DNA of 32,658 nt from Arthrobacter sp. (GTDB taxonomy: Bacteria; Actinomycetota; Actinomycetes; Actinomycetales; Micrococcaceae). The notes beneath the pieces are model-generated. The model was not told the DNA's origin. It searched no databases and saw only the letters and a list, made by a program, of their open reading frames with translations. Shown piece after piece: positions 1-8,400 of this stretch. The stretch lies in assembly GCF_031179985.1 (NCBI RefSeq), contig NZ_JAPSHJ010000042.1, positions 1 to 32,658 of the forward strand, written 5' to 3'. The position numbers and the translations under genes were made by a program. Positions within the stretch are counted from its first letter, which is position 1. Every line of letters starts with the position of its first letter.

Positions 1-389
1 CGGCACCGGCCTCGCCGACGGCGGCACCGGTTCCCGCTACAACCCCAGCACCAGCACTAACACCAACCCAGGCGCCGTCGCAGTCACCGAGTACCCTGCT
101 GACGCCAATTACCGGCTTGCTCGACCCCTTGCCGGGCGCGGCCACCGCTACGGCTCCCGCAGCCGTGGACGGCGCTGCGGAGGACGTCGTCGATACCAGC
201 ACTTATGCCAGCAGCCGCCTGGCCTCGTACGGATGGGGCACAGAGGAGATGGCGGCCCTGAACACGCTTTGGGACACGTCAGCGGGGTGGCGCGGCAGCC
301 AGGTGGACAGGGGCATGAGCTACATCAAACAACGCTATGGTTCCCCGAGGAAAGCCTTGGAATTCCGCGCTGCGAATAACTGGTACTGA
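1..389 (+). CDS. C-terminal part of a secreted lytic-transglycosylase-like protein (5' end outside window)
   Basis: The reading frame is open from the left edge and stops with TGA at 387-389, so only the last ~128 codons are visible. The visible part starts with a Pro/Ala/Thr-rich linker typical of exported wall proteins. It ends in a short domain with the motifs SYIKQRYGSP and a terminal NWY, the usual C-terminus of actinobacterial transglycosylase-like (aggregation-promoting-factor type) domains. In that family the region between the first Trp motif and the YIKQRYGSP motif carries a longer segment with a catalytic Glu near an ESxW motif. Here the equivalent stretch is short (DTSAGW) and has no Glu, so it may bind wall without cutting it. 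An upstream catalytic domain outside the window is possible. Family assignment is by motif memory only. Confidence 0.6.
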   Translation, partial: APASPTAAPVPATTPAPALTPTQAPSQSPSTLLTPITGLLDPLPGAATATAPAAVDGAAEDVVDTSTYASSRLASYGWGTEEMAALNTLWDTSAGWRGSQVDRGMSYIKQRYGSPRKALEFRAANNWY

Positions 390-414
390 GGCCTGCTCCG
401 GTTTTGTGCCCGGG

Positions 415-2805
<2,391 letters not shown>

Positions 2806-3143
2806 CGTGTCTCCATCTGTTGCGAGGGGTCGCCTACGCGGTTTCCGCCGGCGTTATTTGGCTTGATCTTAACCAGCTTTGTGCAGTCATACTAGGTGCG
2901 CTTCGGCTCCCGGCGCTTCTCCATTCGTGATCAGTTGCCCGCCTTCGAACGGTACCGGTCCGACCCTTTTCGGAGCAGAGAAAGCGGGGACACGCCAACA
3001 AGCCGGGAGTGTCGCCGTCGTTTTGCGTGAAAGAGGGTCAGGGGCCGTCCTATCTTGACCGGATCCTTAGTCAGCGTTGCCGGGACCTTAAGTAAGGTTC
3101 GCAACACTGGAATCCAGGCACGGAATCAACATGCTGGAGGACG
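2806..3143. other. Intergenic region between divergent genes
   Basis: No convincing gene is visible in these 338 nt. They must hold the promoter of the UvrA-like gene (minus strand) and of the small gene that follows (plus strand). A perfect inverted repeat ACCTTA-AG-TAAGGT lies at 3085-3098, about 46 nt before the plus-strand start, and could be an operator. A -35-like TTGACC is at 3055-3060, but no good -10 is found at the usual spacing. Confidence 0.4.
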
Positions 3144-3446
3144 GTGGATCGCATGGGGAGAATTCAGGGCCGGCCGAAACCGTTGGCTGCTACGTCGGGA
3201 ATCCGTAAGCTGCTGAGGCAAACGCTCGAGCATCACCTGCGGGTCAAAGGCCGTTTGAAGCATTCGTTGAAGATTCGCACGCTCTCCAAAGCGCTGGCTC
3301 AGGCATTGGCAGACTCTCATCAGGCGTCGAGCTGGCCCGGTGACCGCCTTCCTGTCGGGTTGGAGATGTCTCAAGAGGTCGAATTAATCACGCAGCGCAT
3401 TCAGCGTGAAACCGAAGCATGGGGTAACGAGGTAAGCCACGCGTGA
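3144..3446 (+). CDS. Hypothetical small basic protein (about 97-100 aa)
   Basis: I do not recognise a family. The product is Arg/Lys/His-rich in its first half and predicted mainly helical, with no signal peptide, membrane segment or cysteine. A GGAGG ribosome site at 3136-3140 supports a start here. GTG at 3144 lies only 3 nt after it and ATG at 3153 lies 12 nt after it, so either is possible. The frame ends 4 nt before the convergent hydrolase gene. Codon use is moderately GC-biased at third positions, consistent with a real but weakly expressed gene. Confidence 0.45.
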   Translation: MDRMGRIQGRPKPLAATSGIRKLLRQTLEHHLRVKGRLKHSLKIRTLSKALAQALADSHQASSWPGDRLPVGLEMSQEVELITQRIQRETEAWGNEVSHA

Positions 3447-3450
3447 ATCG

Positions 3451-4170
3451 CTAGCTCCGACGGCTCTCTGACGTCCTGTCGACGGCGGCAAGAATCGCCT
3501 GGCCGAGTTCTGCAGGCTTCGTGAACTGCGGCCAGTGCCCGGTGGGCAGATCCATGTACTCGACGTCGTGAATACGCGCGAGCTCCGCTACGAATGGATG
3601 GCCGGAATCCATCCATTCAATGAGCAGGGAGGACGGGAACTCGCAGGCGATAACGGTGGCCGGGACGTTGTAGCGGCGCTCGTCGTGGAGATGCTGCCGG
3701 TCGCTGGTGACTCCTCGTGGCTCAGGGATGGCACGGGCCCGAAAGGCAGCACGCAGTTCTTCACTCAGGTCGGTGAGATCGGCATCCTCAAAACCCTCCC
3801 ACGGGGGCAGCGGCACGTCGTCCCCTTCGGCAGGGAGTCCGTCGTTGATGACCCCTCCTTCACCCAGCGGTCCGCTGTCCACATAGACGGCGCGCGTCAC
3901 GCGGTCGGGCCGGGCATCGACAGCCCCGTGGATGATGGCGCCTCCGCCGGAATGGCCCACGAGGACCACCGGGCCCTCAATGGCGTCCACCGCGGCGACG
4001 ACGGCGTCAATGTGATTGCGGAGGCCGATTCCGGCTCTGGGCGCATCCTTTGATTCAAGGCCTGGCAGGGTCAACGGATGGACCCGATGACCGGCTGCAA
4101 CAAGCGGCGGTGTGACCTCTGACCACGATGAAGCATCCAACCAGAAACCGGGAACAAGGATGATGTCCAT
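3451..4170 (-). CDS. Alpha/beta-fold hydrolase
   Basis: A 239-residue single-domain alpha/beta hydrolase, cytoplasmic because no signal peptide is visible. The N-terminus MDIILVPGFW is the usual first strand with an oxyanion-hole loop. The nucleophile elbow is GHSGGG with Ser74, and the catalytic His is in GHWPQF (His212). The acid residue cannot be assigned with certainty. This pattern fits the salicylate-esterase-like group of small esterases, but the substrate is unknown. The gene is transcribed away from the three-gene operon that starts at 4322, with a 150-nt shared upstream region. Confidence 0.8.
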   Translation of the reverse strand: MDIILVPGFWLDASSWSEVTPPLVAAGHRVHPLTLPGLESKDAPRAGIGLRNHIDAVVAAVDAIEGPVVLVGHSGGGAIIHGAVDARPDRVTRAVYVDSGPLGEGGVINDGLPAEGDDVPLPPWEGFEDADLTDLSEELRAAFRARAIPEPRGVTSDRQHLHDERRYNVPATVIACEFPSSLLIEWMDSGHPFVAELARIHDVEYMDLPTGHWPQFTKPAELGQAILAAVDRTSESRRS

Positions 4171-4277
4171 GGCCGTACCCTACGCCTGGACGCGCAAAAC
4201 TTTCGAGTAACCGGAGTGTTGTGAGACGATCCCGACGCAGCAAAAGTCATCTTTTCCTAACATGGTGTAAGGTTTTC

Positions 4278-4321
4278 TATACATCCTCCTCTGAGGGGGT
4301 CCCTTGCGTATAGGAGTGAAG
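4278..4321 (+). promoter_or_regulatory. Probable -10 box and leader of the membrane protein-XRE-MDR operon
   Basis: TATACA at 4278-4283 is a good sigma-A type -10. The -35 is poor (TCCTAA at 4255-4260 with a 17-nt spacer), which suggests an activated or regulated promoter. An AGGAG ribosome site at 4312-4316 lies 5 nt before ATG 4322 and decides the start there over the upstream in-frame TTG 4304. The XRE regulator in the operon is a candidate autoregulator here. Confidence 0.4.
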
Positions 4322-4750
4322 ATGGGTTCCGAAGAAAGAAGCGCATGGATCATGCTGGTGGTGAGTCTTGCTGCCTACGGCATCTATGTGGCAATAGTCC
4401 TGGGGCAGGCCGGAAACGCTCCTCTCGAGGAAACCCCCTACGTCGCCACCATGTTGTGGATTACCGGGGGAGCAATCGTTGGCTCTATTCTGCTGAACAT
4501 CATCGGCTCAATGGTCATCCGTGAAGGAGCCGGGAAAAAGGACCAACGCGACCGGGAAATCTACCGTTTCGGCGAATCGATCGGCCAGTCTTTTCTCGTG
4601 ATCGGGGGTGTCGCCGCACTCCTGATGTCAATGGCCGAAGTCCCCTACTTCTGGATCGCCAACGCCGTCTATCTCGCATTTTTCCTGTCTGCGGCACTGG
4701 CATCCGTTGCCAAGATTGTCGCTTACAGGCGGGGACTCCCGGCATGGTGA
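4322..4750 (+). CDS. Four-helix integral membrane protein, partner of an XRE regulator
   Basis: A 142-residue protein with about four hydrophobic helices: near residues 7-27, 40-62, 85-105 and 112-132. A short charged loop (GKKDQRDREIY) lies between helices 2 and 3. It has no export signal beyond the first helix. Small membrane proteins like this often precede a compact XRE/YgzD-like regulator, and here the stop codon overlaps the ATG of that regulator by 7 nt, so translation is coupled. The function is not known. It may sense the membrane state or sequester the regulator, which is inference from the pairing only. Confidence 0.7.
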   Translation: MGSEERSAWIMLVVSLAAYGIYVAIVLGQAGNAPLEETPYVATMLWITGGAIVGSILLNIIGSMVIREGAGKKDQRDREIYRFGESIGQSFLVIGGVAALLMSMAEVPYFWIANAVYLAFFLSAALASVAKIVAYRRGLPAW

Positions 4751-4977
4751 AGCCAACCAGGGTAACCAATGACATACGGCGCCTGAGGTTCGCCCACAAC
4801 GAGATGACCCAGGCCGAATTGGCTGACCGCACGGGAGTGACCCGCCAGACAATCATCGCCATTGAGCAGGGCCGCTACTCGCCGTCCCTCGAAATGGCCT
4901 TCCAGATAGCCCAGGTTTTCGGGGTCACGCTGGATGAAGTATTCCAATACCCGGCACAAGAGAGAGAGACACCATGA
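4744..4977 (+). CDS. Small XRE-family helix-turn-helix regulator
   Basis: A 77-residue protein that is almost only a DNA-binding domain. The helix-turn-helix spans about residues 19-45 (MTQAELADRTGVTRQTI then AIEQGRYSP), followed by the classic dimer-side helix ending in GVTLDEVFQY. This is the YgzD/YozG-like short XRE type. The start overlaps the previous stop by 7 nt and its own stop overlaps the next ATG by 4 nt (ATGA), so all three genes must be on one transcript. It probably controls its own operon. Confidence 0.88.
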   Translation: MVKPTRVTNDIRRLRFAHNEMTQAELADRTGVTRQTIIAIEQGRYSPSLEMAFQIAQVFGVTLDEVFQYPAQERETP

Positions 4978-5954
4978 AGGCTATCGTTCAGGATGAATAC
5001 GGCTCACCCGACGTGCTGCGGCTCGAGGACCTCGAGACCCCGGCAGTTGGAGACAAGGATGTGTTGGTCCGGGTCCATGCCGCGGGAGTGGACTCCGGCG
5101 TGTGGCACCTGATGACCGGCAAGCCCTACCTCCTGCGGCTGTTCGGCTTTGGCGTGCGCAAGCCAAAACTGCGGGTCCGGGGGCGGGACCTCGCCGGCAC
5201 CGTAAGCGCCGTGGGCCAGAGCGTGACGAAGTTCCAGCCAGGGGATGAGGTGTTCGGGACTTCGCTGAGCGGGACCTACGCCGAATATGCCCTCGCCGGG
5301 GAGGACAGACTGGAACTGAAGCCGGCGAACCTCACGTTTGAAGAAGCTGCCGCCGTACCCGTCTCAGCCTCAGCTGCTCTTCACGGCCTCCGGGACGCCG
5401 GACGGATCCAGGAAGGGCAAGAGGTTCTCATCATCGGGGCGGGTGGCGGATTCGGTACGTATGCAGTGCAGTTCGCGAAGGCATATGGGGCGAACGTCAC
5501 CGGAGTCTGCAGTACGGGCAAGGTGGAGCTGGTGCGCTCGCTCGGCGCTGACCACGTCATTGATTACACCCGGGAGGACTACGCCGACGGCGGACGCCGG
5601 TACGACCTCATCCTTGAGATCGCGGGAAACAACACCTCGCTGTCCCGCCTTAGGGGGGCCATGACGCCCCACGGAACCCTGGTCCTTGCCGGCGGTGAAG
5701 GCGGCGGCGAGGTCTTTGGCGGCGTGGGGCGCCAGCTCTGGGGTCTCCTGTTGTCCCTCTTCACCGGTCAGAAAATCCGAGCCCTCGTATCCGGCGAGAG
5801 TGTGCAGGACCTGCAGGACCTGCGGGAGTTTATCGAGGCAGGGAAGATCACGCCGGCGATCGGCAAGACCTTCTCCCTGGTGGAGGTTCCCGAAGCGATT
5901 CGCCAGCTGCGTGCCGGGAAGGCACATGGCAAGCTGGTCATCAGTCTCTCGTGA
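4974..5954 (+). CDS. NAD(P)-dependent MDR oxidoreductase (quinone-oxidoreductase-like)
   Basis: A 326-residue medium-chain dehydrogenase/reductase. The N-terminal GroES-like half includes RGRDLAGTVSAVG (about 69-81) and GDEVFG (90-95). The Rossmann half has the nucleotide motif GAGGGFG (155-161) and LGADHVIDY. The Cys/His zinc ligands of alcohol dehydrogenases are absent, so it belongs to the zinc-free quinone oxidoreductase / zeta-crystallin-like branch, which usually uses NADPH to reduce quinones or enones. It is the last gene of a coupled three-gene operon with a membrane protein and an XRE regulator. This suggests induction by a redox-active or electrophilic compound, which is inference. 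Confidence 0.87.
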   Translation: MKAIVQDEYGSPDVLRLEDLETPAVGDKDVLVRVHAAGVDSGVWHLMTGKPYLLRLFGFGVRKPKLRVRGRDLAGTVSAVGQSVTKFQPGDEVFGTSLSGTYAEYALAGEDRLELKPANLTFEEAAAVPVSASAALHGLRDAGRIQEGQEVLIIGAGGGFGTYAVQFAKAYGANVTGVCSTGKVELVRSLGADHVIDYTREDYADGGRRYDLILEIAGNNTSLSRLRGAMTPHGTLVLAGGEGGGEVFGGVGRQLWGLLLSLFTGQKIRALVSGESVQDLQDLREFIEAGKITPAIGKTFSLVEVPEAIRQLRAGKAHGKLVISLS

Positions 5955-5975
5955 ACCTGCAAGATGGGGCCGCTC

Positions 5976-6794
5976 TTATGCCCCTGGATCCGGGTTGGCT
6001 CCAATAATTACCGTGGAGCAGAACTCGTCCGAGTAGACGGAGCGGGCAAGCAGCCCTGCGGTTGCCAGAATCTTGACGGCCGCAGGGGCTTGACTCGCAT
6101 CTGTCTCAATGAAGATGTGGCCGCCGGGCGCCAACCACCGCAACACACCATCCGCGAGCCGCCGCAGGACTTCCAGACCGTCGTCGCCCCCGTCCAACGT
6201 CACGCGAGGCTCATGGTCGCGAGCCTCGGGAGGCATCAGCCCGATGGCGTCCGTCGGCACGTAGGGGACGTTCGCCACGAGGACATCAACCCTGCCCATC
6301 AAGCCGCCGGGCAGCGGTTTGAAAAGGTCGCCCTCATAGACGGAACCGCCGAGGCCCGCCAGGTTTTGCCGGGCACATTTCACGGCTGCCGAATCAATGT
6401 CGACGGCGTGAAGTTCAACGTTGCCGGTCCATTGGGCAAGGACCAGGCCAAGGGCTCCGGTGCCGCAGCAGAGATCCAGGATTACGGACCCCGGGAGGGC
6501 CACTTTTGCGGCTTGATGTACCAGGAACCCTGTTCGCTGGCGGGGAACGAAGACATCCGTAGCAATCCCTATCCGCATACCGCAAAAGTCAACCCATCCC
6601 AGAATGTGCTCGAGCGGAACCCCTGCCTCCCGTCTTGTGAGCATGGTTTCCAGTGCGTCCTCGGTTTCGGCGTTTGGCAGCAGGAGTTCCGCCTCGTCCT
6701 CGGCGAACACACAACCTGCTGTACGGAGCCGTGAGATGACGTTGGGCAGCGAATACCGGGAATTCCTGGGATGCAGGGAAGTGGAAGGTGGCAT
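5976..6794 (-). CDS. PrmC/HemK-like protein N5-glutamine methyltransferase
   Basis: A 272-residue class I SAM-dependent methyltransferase. The N-terminal helical part is followed by a VPRQRT segment (84-89), which corresponds to the IPRPET motif of PrmC. SAM motif I is LDLCCGTGALG (106-116) and an acidic motif II is AVDID (130-134). The catalytic NPPY motif appears as NVPY (175-178). PrmC methylates the GGQ glutamine of release factors. The Pro to Val change marks a separate actinobacterial group, so the target may differ. There is no clear ribosome site before the ATG at 6794. A -10-like TACGAT on the minus strand (6803-6808) lies 8 nt upstream, so the transcript may be leaderless. Confidence 0.82.
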   Translation of the reverse strand: MPPSTSLHPRNSRYSLPNVISRLRTAGCVFAEDEAELLLPNAETEDALETMLTRREAGVPLEHILGWVDFCGMRIGIATDVFVPRQRTGFLVHQAAKVALPGSVILDLCCGTGALGLVLAQWTGNVELHAVDIDSAAVKCARQNLAGLGGSVYEGDLFKPLPGGLMGRVDVLVANVPYVPTDAIGLMPPEARDHEPRVTLDGGDDGLEVLRRLADGVLRWLAPGGHIFIETDASQAPAAVKILATAGLLARSVYSDEFCSTVIIGANPDPGA

Positions 6795-6888
6795 CGAATG
6801 TGATCGTACTGGAAAACCAGTCGGGGTGGTTCAGTGCTTCCGGGCAGAACTGCGGCGGGGGTCGTTTCCGGGGCGAAGCCGCCCACCC

Positions 6889-6902
6889 GGGACTTTAGTC
6901 CC
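6889..6902. promoter_or_regulatory. DosR/DevR-like operator, perfect core
   Basis: GGGACTTTAGTCCC matches all 14 positions of the mycobacterial DosR (DevR) core GGGACTWWAGTCCC, preceded by a C that fits the S position. The outer TT/AA positions do not match. It lies about 95 nt upstream of the methyltransferase start on the minus strand and about 245 nt upstream of the STAS-like gene on the plus strand. DosR-type response regulators answer to hypoxia, NO or redox stress in actinobacteria. Whether a DosR homologue exists in this genome cannot be seen here. Confidence 0.55.
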
Positions 6903-7059
6903 TTCCGGCAGCAGGGGAGCGTCCTGCACTCTTAAGGGCGAGCGGTTCCTGCACGGCAATTGGGGGGAGGAACGGCTCGGTAGCACCATGGTCTCGTCAC
7001 GTAGCGGGGAGTAGGCATGAACTCCTTGCAGTTCGGTACGCAGCGACATTCAGGAGACC

Positions 7060-7070
7060 TTGGGGACTAT
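7060..7070 (+). promoter_or_regulatory. DosR-like left half-site
   Basis: TTGGGGACTAT matches all of the left half and centre of the DosR consensus (TTSGGGACTWW). The right half is degenerate, with one of six core positions matching. It is about 77 nt upstream of the STAS-like gene and on its strand. Paired primary and secondary boxes are common in DosR-controlled promoters, so it may cooperate with the perfect box 160 nt upstream. Confidence 0.35.
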
Positions 7071-7146
7071 GACCGTTTTTCAGCACCGATTCGCCCGCGC
7101 TGGGTCCAATGCCGCTGTTCGTCTGACCGGCTGCGTGGTCTAGGGC

Positions 7147-7452
7147 ATGGCCCAGCAGCCAGGTAATTCACGGCTAAAAGTTACGGTTCGGATCGACGCG
7201 AATCTGCAAACAGCACGCATCGAAGTGCGGGGAAGCGTCACACGGGACAACCTGCGCGCCCTGTACGTCGTCGCCCGTAGAACCAGTGCCATGCTTCCGG
7301 GCCGGGAAATAATTCTGGACCTCACGCAGGCCCGCGCGGCAGTCGAAGCAATCGTGGAATTGCACGATCCTGATCAGTTGCTGCGGGTGATAGGGGCCGA
7401 TGACAGCAAGGAGCCGTGCCGCCTCAGGGTTCTGGACCCCGTGACCGGGTAG
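7147..7452 (+). CDS. Small STAS-like hypothetical protein
   Basis: A 101-residue protein with an alternating beta/alpha pattern. Two early strands (LKVTVRID and TARIEVRG) are followed by a helix (DNLRALYVVARRTS), the strand REIILDLTQA and another helix with IVELHDPD. This resembles an anti-anti-sigma (STAS) fold, but I cannot identify the phosphorylatable Ser. An in-frame TAG at 7141-7143 fixes the start at or after ATG 7147. There is no strong ribosome site (CTAGGGC only). The DosR-like half-box upstream suggests stress-linked expression, which is inference. Confidence 0.5.
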   Translation: MAQQPGNSRLKVTVRIDANLQTARIEVRGSVTRDNLRALYVVARRTSAMLPGREIILDLTQARAAVEAIVELHDPDQLLRVIGADDSKEPCRLRVLDPVTG

Positions 7453-7501
7453 GACACGAGAGAAAAGCGTGTAACACCGGCGCGGTCATTACCGCCGGGT
7501 A

Positions 7502-7530
7502 TTGCCAGCGGGCGCCTGCGGGAACATAGT
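7502..7530 (+). promoter_or_regulatory. Sigma-A-like promoter of the SDR gene
   Basis: TTGCCA (7502-7507), a 17-nt spacer and CATAGT (7525-7530) form a reasonable vegetative promoter. The start site would be near 7537, ahead of the GGGAGGAAGG ribosome site (about 7553-7562) and ATG 7565. This argues against translation beginning further upstream. Confidence 0.45.
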
Positions 7531-7564
7531 GGAGAAAATTCACTGCCCCGGCGGGAGGAAGGCC

Positions 7565-8362
7565 ATGCTGTACGAAAGTGGTTTGATGGTGGGCGGCCTT
7601 CCCGGAAATGGCTTCCTTCAGGACAGGACTGCACTCATCTATGGTGCCGGCGGGCCCATCGGGGGAGCGGTGGCGAGGGGGCTGGCAGCCGAGGGCGCGC
7701 ACGTCTTCCTGGCTGGCCGGACACAATCCAAGCTTGACAAGGTTGCGAACGGGATCCGCGAGTTCGGCGGCAAAGCGGAGACCGCCGTCGTCGATGCCCT
7801 CGTTGAGACGGAAGTCGAAGACTTCGTTGACCAGGTGGCAAAACAAACCAATCGGATCGATGTCTCGTTCAATCTCATATCGTATGGGGACGTCCAGCAA
7901 CCCCTGATGGAGATCTCGGCGGAGGACTTCACGCAACCCATCATTAACGCCACCCGCACCCACTTCCTCACCACCCGGGCCGCGGCACGGCACATGGTCA
8001 AGCAACGGTCCGGCGTCGTACTCCTGTTCGGCGGTTCCGGCCCACAGACGTCACCGGGCCTTGGAGGTTTCAAAGTCGCCCTTGATGCCCTTGAAGGACT
8101 GCGAAGGCAGTGGGCGCTTGAACTCGGGAAACGGGGCATCCGGGTGGTCACAATGGTCACGGGCGGCATCATTGAAACCATTCCATGGCAGGTGGATGGC
8201 CGCGACGAGATCGTGCAGGAGATCAATCGGACCGCGCACCTGAACAGAACAGCGAATCTGGAGGATGTGGGCAGTGTGGCGGCCTTCATCGCCTCCGATA
8301 GGGCGCGTGCCATCACTGATGCCACCATCAACATCTCAAGCGGCGGAATTGTGGACTATTGA
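7565..8362 (+). CDS. SDR-family oxidoreductase with altered catalytic site
   Basis: A 265-residue short-chain dehydrogenase-like protein, started at the ATG that follows a strong GGGAGGAAGG site. The coenzyme motif is GAGGPIG (27-33) and the AGR after strand 2 (about 50-52) favours NADP(H). The active-site region reads GGSG (catalytic Ser near 158) then GLGGFK, which keeps Lys170 but has Leu166 where the YxxxK Tyr should be. The C-terminus (SDRARAIT, then SSGGIVDY) is typical of the family. Without the Tyr it may be a weak or non-catalytic member, or use another acid. The substrate is unknown. It converges with the secreted protease gene over 38 nt. Confidence 0.8.
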   Translation: MLYESGLMVGGLPGNGFLQDRTALIYGAGGPIGGAVARGLAAEGAHVFLAGRTQSKLDKVANGIREFGGKAETAVVDALVETEVEDFVDQVAKQTNRIDVSFNLISYGDVQQPLMEISAEDFTQPIINATRTHFLTTRAAARHMVKQRSGVVLLFGGSGPQTSPGLGGFKVALDALEGLRRQWALELGKRGIRVVTMVTGGIIETIPWQVDGRDEIVQEINRTAHLNRTANLEDVGSVAAFIASDRARAITDATINISSGGIVDY

Positions 8363-8400
8363 GCGGATACGCCAATCAGTCCTTGGAGCCGTGTGACAGG

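Larger units (their letters stand above)
6795..7146. other. Intergenic region with DosR-type boxes and possible tiny ORFs
   Basis: These 352 nt separate divergent genes. They hold a small inverted repeat ACTGG-AAAA-CCAGT at 6808-6821, a perfect-core DosR-type box at 6889-6902 and a half-box at 7060-7070. A 24-codon frame, ATG 7069 to TAG 7143, follows an AGGAG at 7052-7056 and ends just before the next gene. Another short frame starts at ATG 7017 after a GGGGAG. Neither tiny ORF has recognisable content, and I do not call them as genes. Confidence 0.4.
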
